A stretch of DNA of 64,000 nt, from assembly GCA_961205875.1 (NCBI GenBank), contig OY540814.1:2604001-2668000 (forward strand), given 5' to 3'. This DNA is from Sialis fuliginosa (lineage: Eukaryota > Arthropoda > Insecta > Megaloptera > Sialidae). The translations under genes were made by a program, and so were the position numbers. The notes beneath the pieces are model-generated. The model ran no database searches and was not told where the DNA came from. It saw only the letters and a list, made by a program, of their open reading frames with translations. Below, one piece after another: positions 33,001-45,593 of the stretch. Every line of letters starts with the position of its first letter. Within the stretch, counting starts at the first letter, position 1.

Positions 33001-36000
33001 TATTTTTTAATATTAGTGAGGCTCAAATATCTTATAATAATTTGTTCTAAAAAACAAAATACAGTGAGATGAAACGAGAAAGTTATTATTTCCTGCAAAT
33101 ATCATCGATTTCTGAAATTAAAGCTTTTATTTTTATTTATATATCGAGGCCTCACTATTATAAAATATTTATTAACTGAGAAAGTTTGCGATTCTCTAGA
33201 CTAGACAGATTTTTTCTTGCATCATGCAATGATACTAAAATTATGAACAATCTGGATGGATAGAAAAATAACGTTTCTTATTTAGTGACAAAAAAATCTG
33301 AAACTCATAAACAATTGATCATAATGATTTTAAATTTGAACATGTAATACTTGATTATATAACAAACATTTTAAGAGCATTCCAAAGTTTCTGGGTTTTA
33401 TAATTCTAGAATAATCTAGAGTATAGGTGTCCAACCTTTTGAACCTTTTGGGCCACATAGCATAAACCTAATCTACCAAGGGCCGCACATGATCCAGTTC
33501 AAAATGCCTTAAAATTTTTTTCGCAATGTACTTATCCCCCCCCCCGAAATTTTTTCATACAACGCTACTGGAATATGACCATGGACTTCAAAGATATGCC
33601 ACTCAAAAGAAAAAAATAAAAAACTTAATTTTAAGAAAAAAATAAAATCTACCTAAAAAAACTAAAAACACCGATAAATATACCTAATAATTAAATTTAA
33701 CAGTTTTTGAAATCGGTGCCAAGCCAATAAAAAACTTTTCAATAAAGAAAAAAGAAAACTGACTTCAAAAACTGTTAAATTTAATTATTAGGTATACATT
33801 TCAGTGATTCGGTTTTTTTAAGTCTGTTTTATTTTTGTTTTAAGTTTTGAAAGCTAAATCTGCCAACCAATTAGGATCTTCCAAATAAGGTACCTCTAGT
33901 TTTTCTTTTTGATTCTAAAAACATTGTATTTTATTTTTTAAATCGTAGAATCTTTTTAGCGTTGTGTTATATGTTTTATTCATTATTTTATTATTAAAAG
34001 ATTTTTTTTTAATTATCCGATGAGGGCCGCACCAGATTGGACAAGCTTGATCTAGAGCAGGGATGGGGAACCTGCGGCCTTAGAGTCGCATGTGGCCTTT
34101 TCAATACTACATTGTGGCCGGTAAATATTTCAATTATTTATAATATATATTTTTTCTTCTCAATTTATTTTTAATTTTATTCTGCCAAGAGAAAAATAAA
34201 AATGTTTGAACAAATAATCTACAATAATCAAACGTAAATTAAAATTGGCTATTGCGCCTATATTCTGAAGTTATTTAATATAAACTTCCTAATGGGGATA
34301 TATTTCACGACGAAGACTACTTCAAGAAAGACGGTATGCGGCCTGGTTATTATTTTTAAATTTAAATGTGGCCTTCTATGATAAAAAGGTTCCCCACCCC
34401 TGATCTAGAGTATTGTCACTTTAAAAAAAATCCACTTCTGTAACTACACGGATTAGCCAAACAAATAACCAAACATCTGACCTGCAAGTCCAGCAATACA
34501 CGGATAGTTTCTCCCTGTGTGCACTGCACCTGTCTCTCTCAGCGTCGTCAGCCGCACGCCTTTGCCCACCGGCAGCCTGTAGAGTGTCTAGTTGCTGGGT
34601 GACGTCCTCGACCCACCTGCAGTTGACTAGTTCGTGCAGGTGCAGTGCTGCTCGGCAGTGAGGGCACTGCGGCCGCTGTTCTGTAAGCCATCGGCGAATA
34701 CACACATAGCAACACAGTTTCGAACAATGCGGGCACAGGTGCGCGTCACGCAGTTTCTCCATGCAGATGAAACATCTGAACACTTCGGCGAGCGACTAAA
34801 AAAACTCATGTTCAAGTTAACGTGTTTAAATTGGTGGCCCTTTAATGCAGAATTATTTTAATTATAAAATATATAAATTGGTTTTGTTGTTAACATATAA
34901 GTATTGAATAATTTTGCATTGAAGGAATAAAAAAATAATGGAGCCGTTTATTTTGAAAGTTTGTCTCCTTCAAATAAACATTTGCTTATCCGATTAATGT
35001 AGAATCAAGTAATTAAAACATATTACCAAATAAACAATGGTCTGCATGTAAACTGATCTTAAGAAGTAACAGAATATTATCCTAAATAGAGTAATGAATA
35101 ATTTAATAAAGATTTTTTTTTAATTTATAATAAAGAAAGTTTGGTAACAGTCTAATTACTAGTAATTAACATAAAACTTATTTTGATTCAGTGAATCTTT
35201 ATGATCTGAATTCTGTTAATGTTCATTTTAAAATCACTTTTCCTTAAAATGAATGCTAAATATAGTGTTAAAAAATATAGTTAACCAACTATTAAAACTT
35301 TATATTTACCATGTCAGGTGAAATTTGGATATAGCTTTCCATATCTTAAATAATTAAAAATTAATTTTTAAAATTACATGAGTGTAGAAGAGTATTAATA
35401 AAAGAAGTTGTAAAATTTAAAATGACATTTTTAATAAAACAAAGAAAATTAAATTATAGACTTCATTGATCTTAAGATTATAGCTACAACATGTATGGAT
35501 AAGCACATGAGAAATATTTATTCAAAATTCAAGGTTTTGTGATAACTTCCTTTTGTTCATTGTTATTTTTACACGTTTTGTAATATTTATGTTTTCTTTG
35601 ACAGGTCTTTTAAATTGCTTATTGTTAATATTTTGTAAATTAAATTTACATACTTCAAATATCATGTAATGTATTTATTTAAATAATGTTTTTTTATAAA
35701 TATTATGTACTTTTATTTTGTAATATATATATTGTCAACAAGTTTAGTTTTTAGTCTATTTATTTCGTAAAATATTAAAAAGAAAAATTATTAAGATTAT
35801 TTTTGATTAATAATAAATTAAATGATTTAACCTACATTTAATTAATAAATTTATGAAAATTAATATTATCGTTTTGATATCCTTTTATTTTATAGACGAC
35901 AAAATAAAATGTGCTTTAGTACGTTACGATTTATTCAATAAAAGGTGGTTAGCGTTGTGGACGTTTTTATGGGAAATATTATTGACAAAACAAATTTAGG

Positions 36001-36136
36001 AAATAAGGGTAATGGGTATTTTGAACATAATGATAAATCAACAAGATCCGGCCTACGTTATTACGGTAAAATAAAGGTTACTCACCTCAACACTGTGGTC
36101 ATCATTTCTGTTAGAAGATTTATCTCTCGATGCCAT
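27087..36136 (-). CDS. TRIM37: TRIM37 E3 ubiquitin ligase (RING, B-box, coiled coil, MATH), 12 exons
   Basis: Exons are 36136-36086, 34795-34482, 32746-32057, 32000-31821, 31753-31639, 31483-31344, 31250-31010, 30580-30466, 28138-27869, 27802-27534, 27468-27179 and 27114-27087. All phases agree, giving 900 aa (human 964). The RING spans about residues 25-64 ([10 protein letters not shown] to QCPHC). A B-box 2 follows at about 103-137 ([15 protein letters not shown], then [17 protein letters not shown]). Next come a coiled coil (about 140-265) and a MATH domain from about 310 ([30 protein letters not shown], then [18 protein letters not shown]). The C-terminal half is low-complexity and acidic with the conserved [15 protein letters not shown], and it has an Asn run in exon 11. 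TRIM37 monoubiquitinates histone H2A, stabilises PEX5 and limits centriolar satellite and acentriolar assembly. If the last intron is retained, the frame ends KDR stop at 27175. A large transposon lies 71 bases upstream of the start codon. Confidence 0.96.
28667..28997. repeat. MITE with long TIRs, copy 2 (TRIM37 intron 8)
   Basis: GGTATTATAAAGGAGCTAGC at the left and, inverted, GGTATTATAAACGAGCTAGC at the right, with the similarity continuing for about 60 bases (AAAATTTGCTAG, ACTTTCAAATG). It is related to the copy at 476-800. Confidence 0.8.
29157..30357. mobile_element. TTAA-flanked 1.2-kb element with GC-rich hairpin ends (TRIM37 intron 8)
   Basis: It is bounded by TTAA at 29153-29156 and 30358-30361. 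The ends CCCTCCGTTAGGCG and CCCTTCGTTAGGCG are inverted. A second inverted pair near 29163-29195 and 29343-29380 (GGCGCGCGGC, TACGCATG) makes the left end itself a hairpin. No transposase remains. The TTAA target suggests piggyBac. Confidence 0.75.
30634..30975. mobile_element. hAT-type MITE with 8-bp TSD (TRIM37 intron 7)
   Basis: The ends CAGGGCTTCAAACCG and, inverted, CAGGGCTTTGAACCG are flanked by the exact 8-bp repeat GTAGAAAC at 30626-30633 and 30976-30983. The interior is made of degenerate CGGTTTTCGGTTC-like words. Confidence 0.85.
33422..34049. mobile_element. hAT-type element, first of two at one target (TRIM37 intron 2)
   Basis: It is flanked by the exact 8-bp repeat ATCTAGAG (33414-33421 and 34050-34057). 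The left part reads GTGTCCAACCTTTTGAACC followed by GGGCCACA. The right part mirrors it imperfectly (GGGCCGCACCAGATTGGAC). Confidence 0.75.
34058..34402. mobile_element. hAT-type MITE, second at the same target
   Basis: The ends CAGGGATGGGGAACCTGCGG and, inverted, CAGGGGTGGGGAACCTTT are flanked by ATCTAGAG at 34050-34057 and 34403-34410, the same octamer that flanks its left neighbour. The interior is AT-rich with GTGGCC words near both ends. Confidence 0.85.
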
Positions 36137-36207
36137 ATTAATAGTTACAGAGATTCACTCATTACACATTTCCATATTCATTAAAAATTATTTAATATCA
36201 TTGTAAC
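36137..36207 (-). promoter_or_regulatory. truncated 5' flank of TRIM37
   Basis: Only 71 bases, the last eight of them the target duplication ATTGTAAC (36200-36207), separate the TRIM37 ATG from the large palindromic element. Any upstream promoter or UTR exon has been pushed beyond 42950. Confidence 0.5.
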
Positions 36208-36605
36208 CACGGGGGTTCAACTCTGTGTTAAAATCACGGCCGTCCAACTCTTACCGACTGTGAATGGAGAAATTTTTCTCAATGTAAACGTCACATTTCA
36301 TGTTTGAGGTAGTGGACAGATGGAAGCACCAGTATTAAATCGAGATTAAAAAATTAGTTTCATTTTTGTATAGGCAATATCCTTTACATTTATGTTATTT
36401 AAGTAACAGACAAAATTTTTTACAGTTTGTAGAAACTTTACGTTACAAGGGGTCGAAGGGGTGGAGAGATGAATCAGTTGTTTAGAACATTTGAAAATGA
36501 TTGTAGCAATTGTATTATGTATTAGTCGCATAATAGGTAATTATGCTAAAAACAATGTGTTTCGACTTTGAGTTTAGACTAATTTTAAATTTAAGTAATT
36601 TGAAA

Positions 36606-37444
36606 ATGTCTGATCAGTTTACTGTTTATAAACATTGTTGTAATTGTGTAATGTGTAATCAAAAACGAGATGGAGTAAAATTTCATACATTACCTCGTAA
36701 TTTGAAACAGTAAGTAAAACTTTATTTTGAATTTTAATTAATTATATACCTAGGTACATATTAGGTATATTGAAATAAAAAAAATATTGAAAATAACTAG
36801 ATTTAATCGAAATCGTAAATTTATGTTTAATGATTTTAATGTGATTGTTTCTTATAAAACCATAAAGATTTTTTTTAACTTGCTTGAAACATTCCTATAT
36901 TTCTGTTAACTTTAATTTAGGGCATTATAATACGGGCATGATACATAAAGATAAAGAGAATAAAATAAATAAGATAGTTTATGGTGTAAATAACGTTTGT
37001 ATGGGAATATGTGTTATTTCCCTTTTCATTGCAACCAAATTTGATTATACTGATTACCTGTACTTAAATTTTTATCAATCTATACTAATATTTGCTTCTT
37101 TAAATATTTTCATTTAGAAATTGTATGGAGTATTAACAAATTTAAATCAATTTATTAGTAATTTTCAAATTTTTTGCACATTTATATAAATAATTAGATA
37201 CTTGCATTGAATATTTGAAATACTTGTATAATACTGATTGAATTATTAATTTTTTCAGGTCAAAAGCAGTTTTAAAATATCAATTTACTTACTGCGAGAT
37301 TTTGAACAAGAAGGTAATTATAATAATATCAAATATATGTATATACTTATAAAACGACTTCACAATTTTATCAAGATACTTATGTTCTTATTACAGAAGA
37401 ATCTTCACTTTGGAAATCATCAGAATAGTACCGGACAACAATAA
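36606..37444 (+). pseudogene. THAP-like three-exon reading frame, left arm
   Basis: Possible exons are 36606-36709, 37259-37313 and 37397-37444 with good GT-AG signals and matching phase, giving 68 aa. Exon 1 reads MSDQFTVYKHCCNCVMCNQK, then RDGVKFHTLPRN, resembling the start of a THAP zinc finger (Cys pair, then FH.LPRN). The later Cys-x2-His pair, the conserved Trp and the AVPTIF box are missing, so it cannot be a working THAP domain. In P-type transposases the THAP domain is at the 5' end near one TIR, as here. The identical copy in the right arm is listed separately. Confidence 0.35.
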
Positions 37445-40400
37445 TTCTGAGAAAACTCCAATATCTGGACCAGTGTTGTTTCGTTGTTAATAAAGACAGA
37501 CCTTGTATGTGTACATTCTGTACATATACCAACGCTTGTCGAAGACTAGCACATTTTATTTTCTCACGTGATATTTTGCGGCAAAAAGTAGCACATTTTA
37601 TATTTTCACCACGAAAAATAGCATTTACGATGATTTGCTGCAAATTTTAAACGTGATAATATTATTAAACTATTAATAATAAAACATGCTAGTCTTTGTA
37701 ATAAGCATCGATATTATCTTATACCATAAAACCAAACGGTAACAAAAACGAGATTCGACTTTGGTCACACCTATTACTTACACGAGTAGTATTCTTTGAG
37801 TTACATAATACTGCATGTATGAGCAGTAGGTGTGATTGCAGTCTATATAACTTAAATGGTATCAATAATAAAAATGTTATGTTATTGAAAATATTGTTGC
37901 TGCATTTGCTAAGTTTGGAATGTACTTTTATTTTTAATTTTTATGCCAAATGATACATTTTTCAATGCTGCATGTGCCTATTAAACCCATTTCCCAATAT
38001 TTAATAAGGAACCAGCTTTGTTAAATCATTTTGTGCTGTTGGAAACGTATTACATTTATATAATTAGTGTTTTATATCTCCTTAGTAATTGACCAAAATT
38101 ACAACTCATTTTTAATTCGGCAAGTGCAGCAGCAATATATACTTGATAATGATAATATAATAGTAGTGACATTAAATATAATAATAATAACTTCTGATTT
38201 AAACGTCAACAATTTATTGAAAAAAAAAATTACAAACAAACTTTCGATTCACTGAATCATTGTCAAGCTTTTAAAAATGAAGAATTGCCTCTAATTTTTT
38301 TTTTCAATAAATTTTTGATGTTTAGACAACAAAGTTATTAATATTTTATGTATACTTTGCTAATTTTTATTTTATTAATTACTAACATTAATCTTATAAT
38401 GTATATGTATCTATTAATCATATTGTGAATATGCATTATAGGTATATACTCGTACGCTTATGTAGTTGCCTACCTATATTGAAATTCTAAAAAATTTAAA
38501 ATTTATTTTTATATTTGATTAAAATCTGAACATCCAGTTTTGATCAAATCTGCTTTTCCATTAGATCTTTTTGTGATCTTAATCACATAATGAAGATATT
38601 TATTACTCCTTTTAGGGTTCTGTAGAAAACTAGGAACCCTTATAGTTTTTTAGTTATACATTTAATGTAGTTGTAATTTAAAAAAGATTAACATAATAAA
38701 TTAAATGAATACAGAAAAAGTCACTGTTAGTAAATAATTTATAAAATACTAATTAGCAAATGTAAATTGTTTGAAGTCCTGAATTTTTATTTGAGATATA
38801 AAATGAAATATTGAATAAGAAATAATGCAGTTGTAGTTGTTACTTAATTAATTTTTATGAATATTAAAATTTGTTTTAAGATTTTATATTAAGATATTCC
38901 TTGACAAATTAAGAAATACGAAGAGCAAGTCCAACTTTTCTAAATAAATAACATAAGAGTAAAATAAGCTCCAAATAAAATCCTGAAATGATTCAGTACC
39001 TGCGAGTAAAAGATATTAAAATAAAGTCAATATATTTTGACGATATATTTTGCTCGCAGGATTTTGAATGGAGTTTCTGTTAGTTATTTATGAAATTTGA
39101 GCTTGCTCTTGGTTTTTTTTTTCAATTTTCCGAGAAATTTTACAAATCACTCAATATTTCTCTTTTTATCATTTATTGAACCTTGTTGCTTCCAGTGAAA
39201 TATCTCAATTAAATATGATAATATCATATAATTAATTTTAAATCATATTTTAAAATTTTTCTATTATAATATTATAATGTACCTATGTTTGCTTGCTAAC
39301 TAAAAACATATGTTAATAAATATTTGTAAAAATATTTTGTTTTATTTCAGTTATTTTCATTACAGATTCACAGTTTAAATGCAAAATATTGTAATTGCAA
39401 TAAATTATATCTTATTTGGTGATATATTTTATTGTAGTTACGATATTTTGCATCTAAACTGTTAAATTATATTAAATACATATTTGAAATGAAAAGATAT
39501 TTAAATTTCGCGCTTCGAATATTGGAGTTTTTTGAGGTAGTCAGCAGGTGGCAGCACAAGTGGCTTGTCAAAATATTTTAACCACGGGGGTTCAACTCTG
39601 TGTTAAAATATTTTGACAAGCCACTTGTGCTGCCACCTGCTGACTACCTCAAAAAACTCCAATATTCGAAGCGCGAAATTTAAATATCTTTTCATTTCAA
39701 ATATGTATTTAATATAATTTAACAGTTTAGATGCAAAATATCGTAACTACAATAAAATATATCACCAAATAAGATATAATTTATTGCAATTACAATATTT
39801 TGCATTTAAACTGTGAATCTGTAATGAAAATAACTGAAATAAAACAAAATATTTTTACAAATATTTATTAACATATGTTTTTAGTTAGCAAGCAAACATA
39901 GGTACATTATAATATTATAATAGAAAAATTTTAAAATATGATTTAAAATTAATTATATGATATTATCATATTTAATTGAGATATTTCACTGGAAGCAACA
40001 AGGTTCAATAAATGATAAAAAGAGAAATATTGAGTGATTTGTAAAATTTCTCGGAAAATTGAAAAAAAAAACCAAGAGCAAGCTCAAATTTCATAAATAA
40101 CTAACAGAAACTCCATTCAAAATCCTGCGAGCAAAATATATCGTCAAAATATATTGACTTTATTTTAATATCTTTTACTCGCAGGTACTGAATCATTTCA
40201 GGATTTTATTTGGAGCTTATTTTACTCTTATGTTATTTATTTAGAAAAGTTGGACTTGCTCTTCGTATTTCTTAATTTGTCAAGGAATATCTTAATATAA
40301 AATCTTAAAACAAATTTTAATATTCATAAAAATTAATTAAGTAACAACTACAACTGCATTATTTCTTATTCAATATTTCATTTTATATCTCAAATAAAAA

Positions 40401-41739
40401 TTCAGGACTTCAAACAATTTACATTTGCTAATTAGTATTTTATAAATTATTTACTAACAGTGACTTTTTCTGTATTCATTTAATTTATTATGTTAATCTT
40501 TTTTAAATTACAACTACATTAAATGTATAACTAAAAAACTATAAGGGTTCCTAGTTTTCTACAGAACCCTAAAAGGAGTAATAAATATCTTCATTATGTG
40601 ATTAAGATCACAAAAAGATCTAATGGAAAAGCAGATTTGATCAAAACTGGATGTTCAGATTTTAATCAAATATAAAAATAAATTTTAAATTTTTTAGAAT
40701 TTCAATATAGGTAGGCAACTACATAAGCGTACGAGTATATACCTATAATGCATATTCACAATATGATTAATAGATACATATACATTATAAGATTAATGTT
40801 AGTAATTAATAAAATAAAAATTAGCAAAGTATACATAAAATATTAATAACTTTGTTGTCTAAACATCAAAAATTTATTGAAAAAAAAAATTAGAGGCAAT
40901 TCTTCATTTTTAAAAGCTTGACAATGATTCAGTGAATCGAAAGTTTGTTTGTAATTTTTTTTTTCAATAAATTGTTGACGTTTAAATCAGAAGTTATTAT
41001 TATTATATTTAATGTCACTACTATTATATTATCATTATCAAGTATATATTGCTGCTGCACTTGCCGAATTAAAAATGAGTTGTAATTTTGGTCAATTACT
41101 AAGGAGATATAAAACACTAATTATATAAATGTAATACGTTTCCAACAGCACAAAATGATTTAACAAAGCTGGTTCCTTATTAAATATTGGGAAATGGGTT
41201 TAATAGGCACATGCAGCATTGAAAAATGTATCATTTGGCATAAAAATTAAAAATAAAAGTACATTCCAAACTTAGCAAATGCAGCAACAATATTTTCAAT
41301 AACATAACATTTTTATTATTGATACCATTTAAGTTATATAGACTGCAATCACACCTACTGCTCATACATGCAGTATTATGTAACTCAAAGAATACTACTC
41401 GTGTAAGTAATAGGTGTGACCAAAGTCGAATCTCGTTTTTGTTACCGTTTGGTTTTATGGTATAAGATAATATCGATGCTTATTACAAAGACTAGCATGT
41501 TTTATTATTAATAGTTTAATAATATTATCACGTTTAAAATTTGCAGCAAATCATCGTAAATGCTATTTTTCGTGGTGAAAATATAAAATGTGCTACTTTT
41601 TGCCGCAAAATATCACGTGAGAAAATAAAATGTGCTAGTCTTCGACAAGCGTTGGTATATGTACAGAATGTACACATACAAGGTCTGTCTTTATTAACAA
41701 CGAAACAACACTGGTCCAGATATTGGAGTTTTCTCAGAA

Positions 41740-42578
41740 TTATTGTTGTCCGGTACTATTCTGATGATTTCCAAAGTGAAGATTCTTCTGTAATAAGAAC
41801 ATAAGTATCTTGATAAAATTGTGAAGTCGTTTTATAAGTATATACATATATTTGATATTATTATAATTACCTTCTTGTTCAAAATCTCGCAGTAAGTAAA
41901 TTGATATTTTAAAACTGCTTTTGACCTGAAAAAATTAATAATTCAATCAGTATTATACAAGTATTTCAAATATTCAATGCAAGTATCTAATTATTTATAT
42001 AAATGTGCAAAAAATTTGAAAATTACTAATAAATTGATTTAAATTTGTTAATACTCCATACAATTTCTAAATGAAAATATTTAAAGAAGCAAATATTAGT
42101 ATAGATTGATAAAAATTTAAGTACAGGTAATCAGTATAATCAAATTTGGTTGCAATGAAAAGGGAAATAACACATATTCCCATACAAACGTTATTTACAC
42201 CATAAACTATCTTATTTATTTTATTCTCTTTATCTTTATGTATCATGCCCGTATTATAATGCCCTAAATTAAAGTTAACAGAAATATAGGAATGTTTCAA
42301 GCAAGTTAAAAAAAATCTTTATGGTTTTATAAGAAACAATCACATTAAAATCATTAAACATAAATTTACGATTTCGATTAAATCTAGTTATTTTCAATAT
42401 TTTTTTTATTTCAATATACCTAATATGTACCTAGGTATATAATTAATTAAAATTCAAAATAAAGTTTTACTTACTGTTTCAAATTACGAGGTAATGTATG
42501 AAATTTTACTCCATCTCGTTTTTGATTACACATTACACAATTACAACAATGTTTATAAACAGTAAACTGATCAGACAT
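41740..42578 (-). pseudogene. THAP-like three-exon reading frame, right arm
   Basis: This is the mirror copy of 36606-37444, with exons 42578-42475, 41925-41871 and 41787-41740 on the minus strand. The sequence is identical as far as I can compare. Confidence 0.35.
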
Positions 42579-43058
42579 TTTCAAATTACTTAAATTTAAA
42601 ATTAGTCTAAACTCAAAGTCGAAACACATTGTTTTTAGCATAATTACCTATTATGCGACTAATACATAATACAATTGCTACAATCATTTTCAAATGTTCT
42701 AAACAACTGATTCATCTCTCCACCCCTTCGACCCCTTGTAACGTAAAGTTTCTACAAACTGTAAAAAATTTTGTCTGTTACTTAAATAACATAAATGTAA
42801 AGGATATTGCCTATACAAAAATGAAACTAATTTTTTAATCTCGATTTAATACTGGTGCTTCCATCTGTCCACTACCTCAAACATGAAATGTGACGTTTAC
42901 ATTGAGAAAAATTTCTCCATTCACAGTCGGTAAGAGTTGGACGGCCGTGATTGTAACTGTTTCAAATGCAAACACATTAAATATTTACTGTCACGAAACA
43001 AAGACCTCTGATGAGTATGACAGCGAAACACTATGAGAAAAAGAAAACAAACAAATGT

Positions 43059-43926
43059 TCACACCACAAATCACATATAATATAGATAGTCAGCTTACAT
43101 AGTATTATACACTCCCAAGTTCGAACATAGGCGAGGGGGACAACATACGACAGGAGGGGTGAAAAGGTTTGTTATGTGTGTTGCCTACTATGCATAATAT
43201 TTGTACTTATTTTTAATTTCAAATAGAAAGGTAAAAACAATAAAAAGCAATTTAACTTTAACAAAGTTATCGATTTATTTATATAATATACATTATTTTG
43301 AATTTTACAATAATACATTATTTAATTTTTTTAAATTATTTACAATTATAGTTTCTTATATGTATAATATGCATCACATTACTGCCAGCATGTTAAACAC
43401 TTAGGTTAAATATCTATCCATTACATTGACAAATGTATACGATATTAAATATGTTACGAATTTTAAAATGTAGGAATGCTACCTACTACATAAGACTATT
43501 AATACTACAAAAATAAATAAATTGATGTCTGCATAAACTAAGAATACATATTTAAATTATTATTGCATTGACACTGTAACAGATTTAACACCAAATTTTT
43601 ACTTTTTTCAATACTATCTAAAAACACTTTTGAATATAAATTGAAATATAATACTTTAAAATCACGATAACACAGAAAAATATCTTTGAATTAGAAAACA
43701 CTACACAAACAACTACAACACGTCTCCATAACGTTCAACACTTTTGCAACAAATATACATTTCAAATAACTGTCAACTTCCTAGTAAACGAGTACAGTTT
43801 TACCAACGTAGCTCATGAAAATAACTAGAACGTGCATTCCCCTTGCCCCTTTCGTATTTCCAAGAGTAACCAATGATGGCCATAAGAGCTGATTATCTAT
43901 ATTATATGTGATTTGTGGTTCACACA
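43059..43926. repeat. TIR element of about 870 bp
   Basis: CCACAAATCACATATAATAT, then AGATAGTCAGCT on the left, is mirrored by AGCTGATTATCTATATTATA, then TGTGATTTGTGG on the right. Only spurious small ORFs lie inside. Confidence 0.65.
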
Positions 43927-45239
43927 CAGAAAATCCAAAATATACAACAGAGAGATACATAAATAGAGATAGTTTTATACAATCAGCACCATCTGTAAAT
44001 CAATAGCTGAAGTACATTTATTATTTATATCGGTGTAGTTTGTAATATCTCTCGTTTACAGTTTCCTGTATTAATTAATATAGCGAAACATCGATAGATG
44101 GCTATTTGTATAAAAAGTTATGAATCAAAAGTAAATTTTGAATAAATTAAAAGTAATTAAAATAGTGTTTGTAATAATTAGTCTCTCCATTGTTTATACT
44201 TTATTTATTATAGCAAAAATAGGTATTTATCCTAAAATCTGAAAATACATTTTTCATAAAATAAATTGGTCGAATATAATTCACTAATTGTAAAGATATA
44301 TTTTTCTACAAGAATATAATTTCTGATGTTTATGAAATTATCTTATAAAGTTAAACCAATTGTAATTATTAATAGTTTAACTAATTTAGTTTTAAAACTT
44401 CAAAGTGATATCAATATAAATACCGTAACATAATTTTTGTTAAATTTTATTGTTGTCTAACTACATATAAAAGCAATGCCGATAATACAGGATATCATCA
44501 TTCTATTGTTGTATTATCATTGAGTAAAAAATAACAAGAGAAACAACGTATACGGGAGAGTTGAAACGCAGTAGATATATGAACCATGCACTATTTGAGC
44601 CCCAGGAAGTGCTGGTATCTATTGAAAAAATTATTAATTATACATATGAAATATCTGGTTTTCGACTCTGCTAAATCGTCAGATTTTAAGCTCCGCCCTT
44701 CTGAAATGATTTACGAACGTCTTGTTTACATTATTTTAAGTCGGCTGATACGTGATACAAAGGCGGCAAGAACGTTGCAAGAAATATTCGTTACTTATTA
44801 TCTTTTTCTTTTAAATAAAACAAAAAAAATATGTAATGTTAAAATTATTTGAGATAATTGCTGCTATCAATAATATAATAGATTTTTGCTTTAAAATAGG
44901 TTTTTATAAGTTGTAAGAAATTTAAATTTGTGACGCGATGTTACATTACTGATGATATAATAAGTAAAATTAGATTGATCGTTTTATTCATTTCAAATTA
45001 ATATAAAAATATATCAAAACTAAAAATATGGTTCTGCGGTTTTTTGTATCTACATTGCTTTAAACATAGAATATGGATTGTGGACCGATACATATTACAT
45101 ATAATAATATATACAAAATAAGTTTTTTTATCTTCTTCAATGAAAATTAAAAATTCTTTTGTTTTTATTTCTCAAATATTATTTATTAAAATTACTTTTG
45201 ACCAAATATCATCGAAATTTTTATTATTTATGTACATTT

Positions 45240-45440
45240 TTTTGATATTTTGAAGAAATAAAAATCCTTTTTTTAGGCCGACGCGACGGCTGGAATGTTT
45301 CTACATATAAAGAAAAACAGAAAAAATAATAATTTAATATTGCATCCCCTGTCGCGTATGGAGAGTCGTAATTATTTTCATTCGATCCGGCGGGAAAAAT
45401 ACTATGGGGAAGTACCCTCTCTCGCATAGGAGCCGAAATA
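45240..45440. repeat. dispersed repeat unit, inverted relative to 46690-47010
   Basis: GTATTTTTCCCGCCGGAT and the phrase around AATTACGACTC recur near 46960-46990 and, more diverged, near 46770-46820. The minus-strand ORF here is repeat sequence, not a gene. Confidence 0.45.
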
Positions 45441-45593
45441 TTTACAATTTTTTAAGTTCGGTTAGGTAAATAATACATATAGATAATACAAATTTTTGTA
45501 TGATAATCGATAAACAGGTAAAATTTTACACACCCATTTTTTTATCTAATACATTTTTCGGGATACAAAGTAGCATATGTCGTTCTTCAGGAT

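Larger units (their letters stand above)
36208..42949. mobile_element. palindromic P-element-like transposon (two inverted units, one TSD pair)
   Basis: The 6,742-bp insertion is flanked by the exact 8-bp repeat ATTGTAAC (36200-36207, 42950-42957). Its ends are CACGGGGGTTCAACTCT and, inverted, CACGGCCGTCCAACTCT. Arms 36232-39580 and 39604-42952 are inverted copies. All four ORF pairs I compared map with the constant sum 79184, so there is no indel in 3,349 bases and no visible substitution. The 27-base left terminus (36208-36234) recurs at the centre (39583-39609) in the same orientation. Thus 39583-42949 alone is a complete TIR unit of 3,367 bp, preceded by an inverted copy lacking its own outer terminus. 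Termini starting CA, an 8-bp TSD and a THAP-like exon fit the P superfamily. No transposase catalytic domain is seen. Confidence 0.72.

Noticed and set aside
34548-34861. Alternative-frame ORFs over TRIM37 exon 2
   Set aside because: The RING and B-box frame is unambiguous. The others are overlap artefacts.
37380-38255. 87-aa and 62-aa ORFs duplicated in both palindrome arms
   Set aside because: Composition is repeat-like (ATAAAATGTGCTA words). No domain. Identity between arms only reflects the palindrome.
43008-43030. CTGATGAG...GCGAAAC resembling a second type of hammerhead beside the palindrome
   Set aside because: Stem II would be only two pairs and no GUH triplet can be placed so that stems I and III form. 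Chance or far-decayed match.
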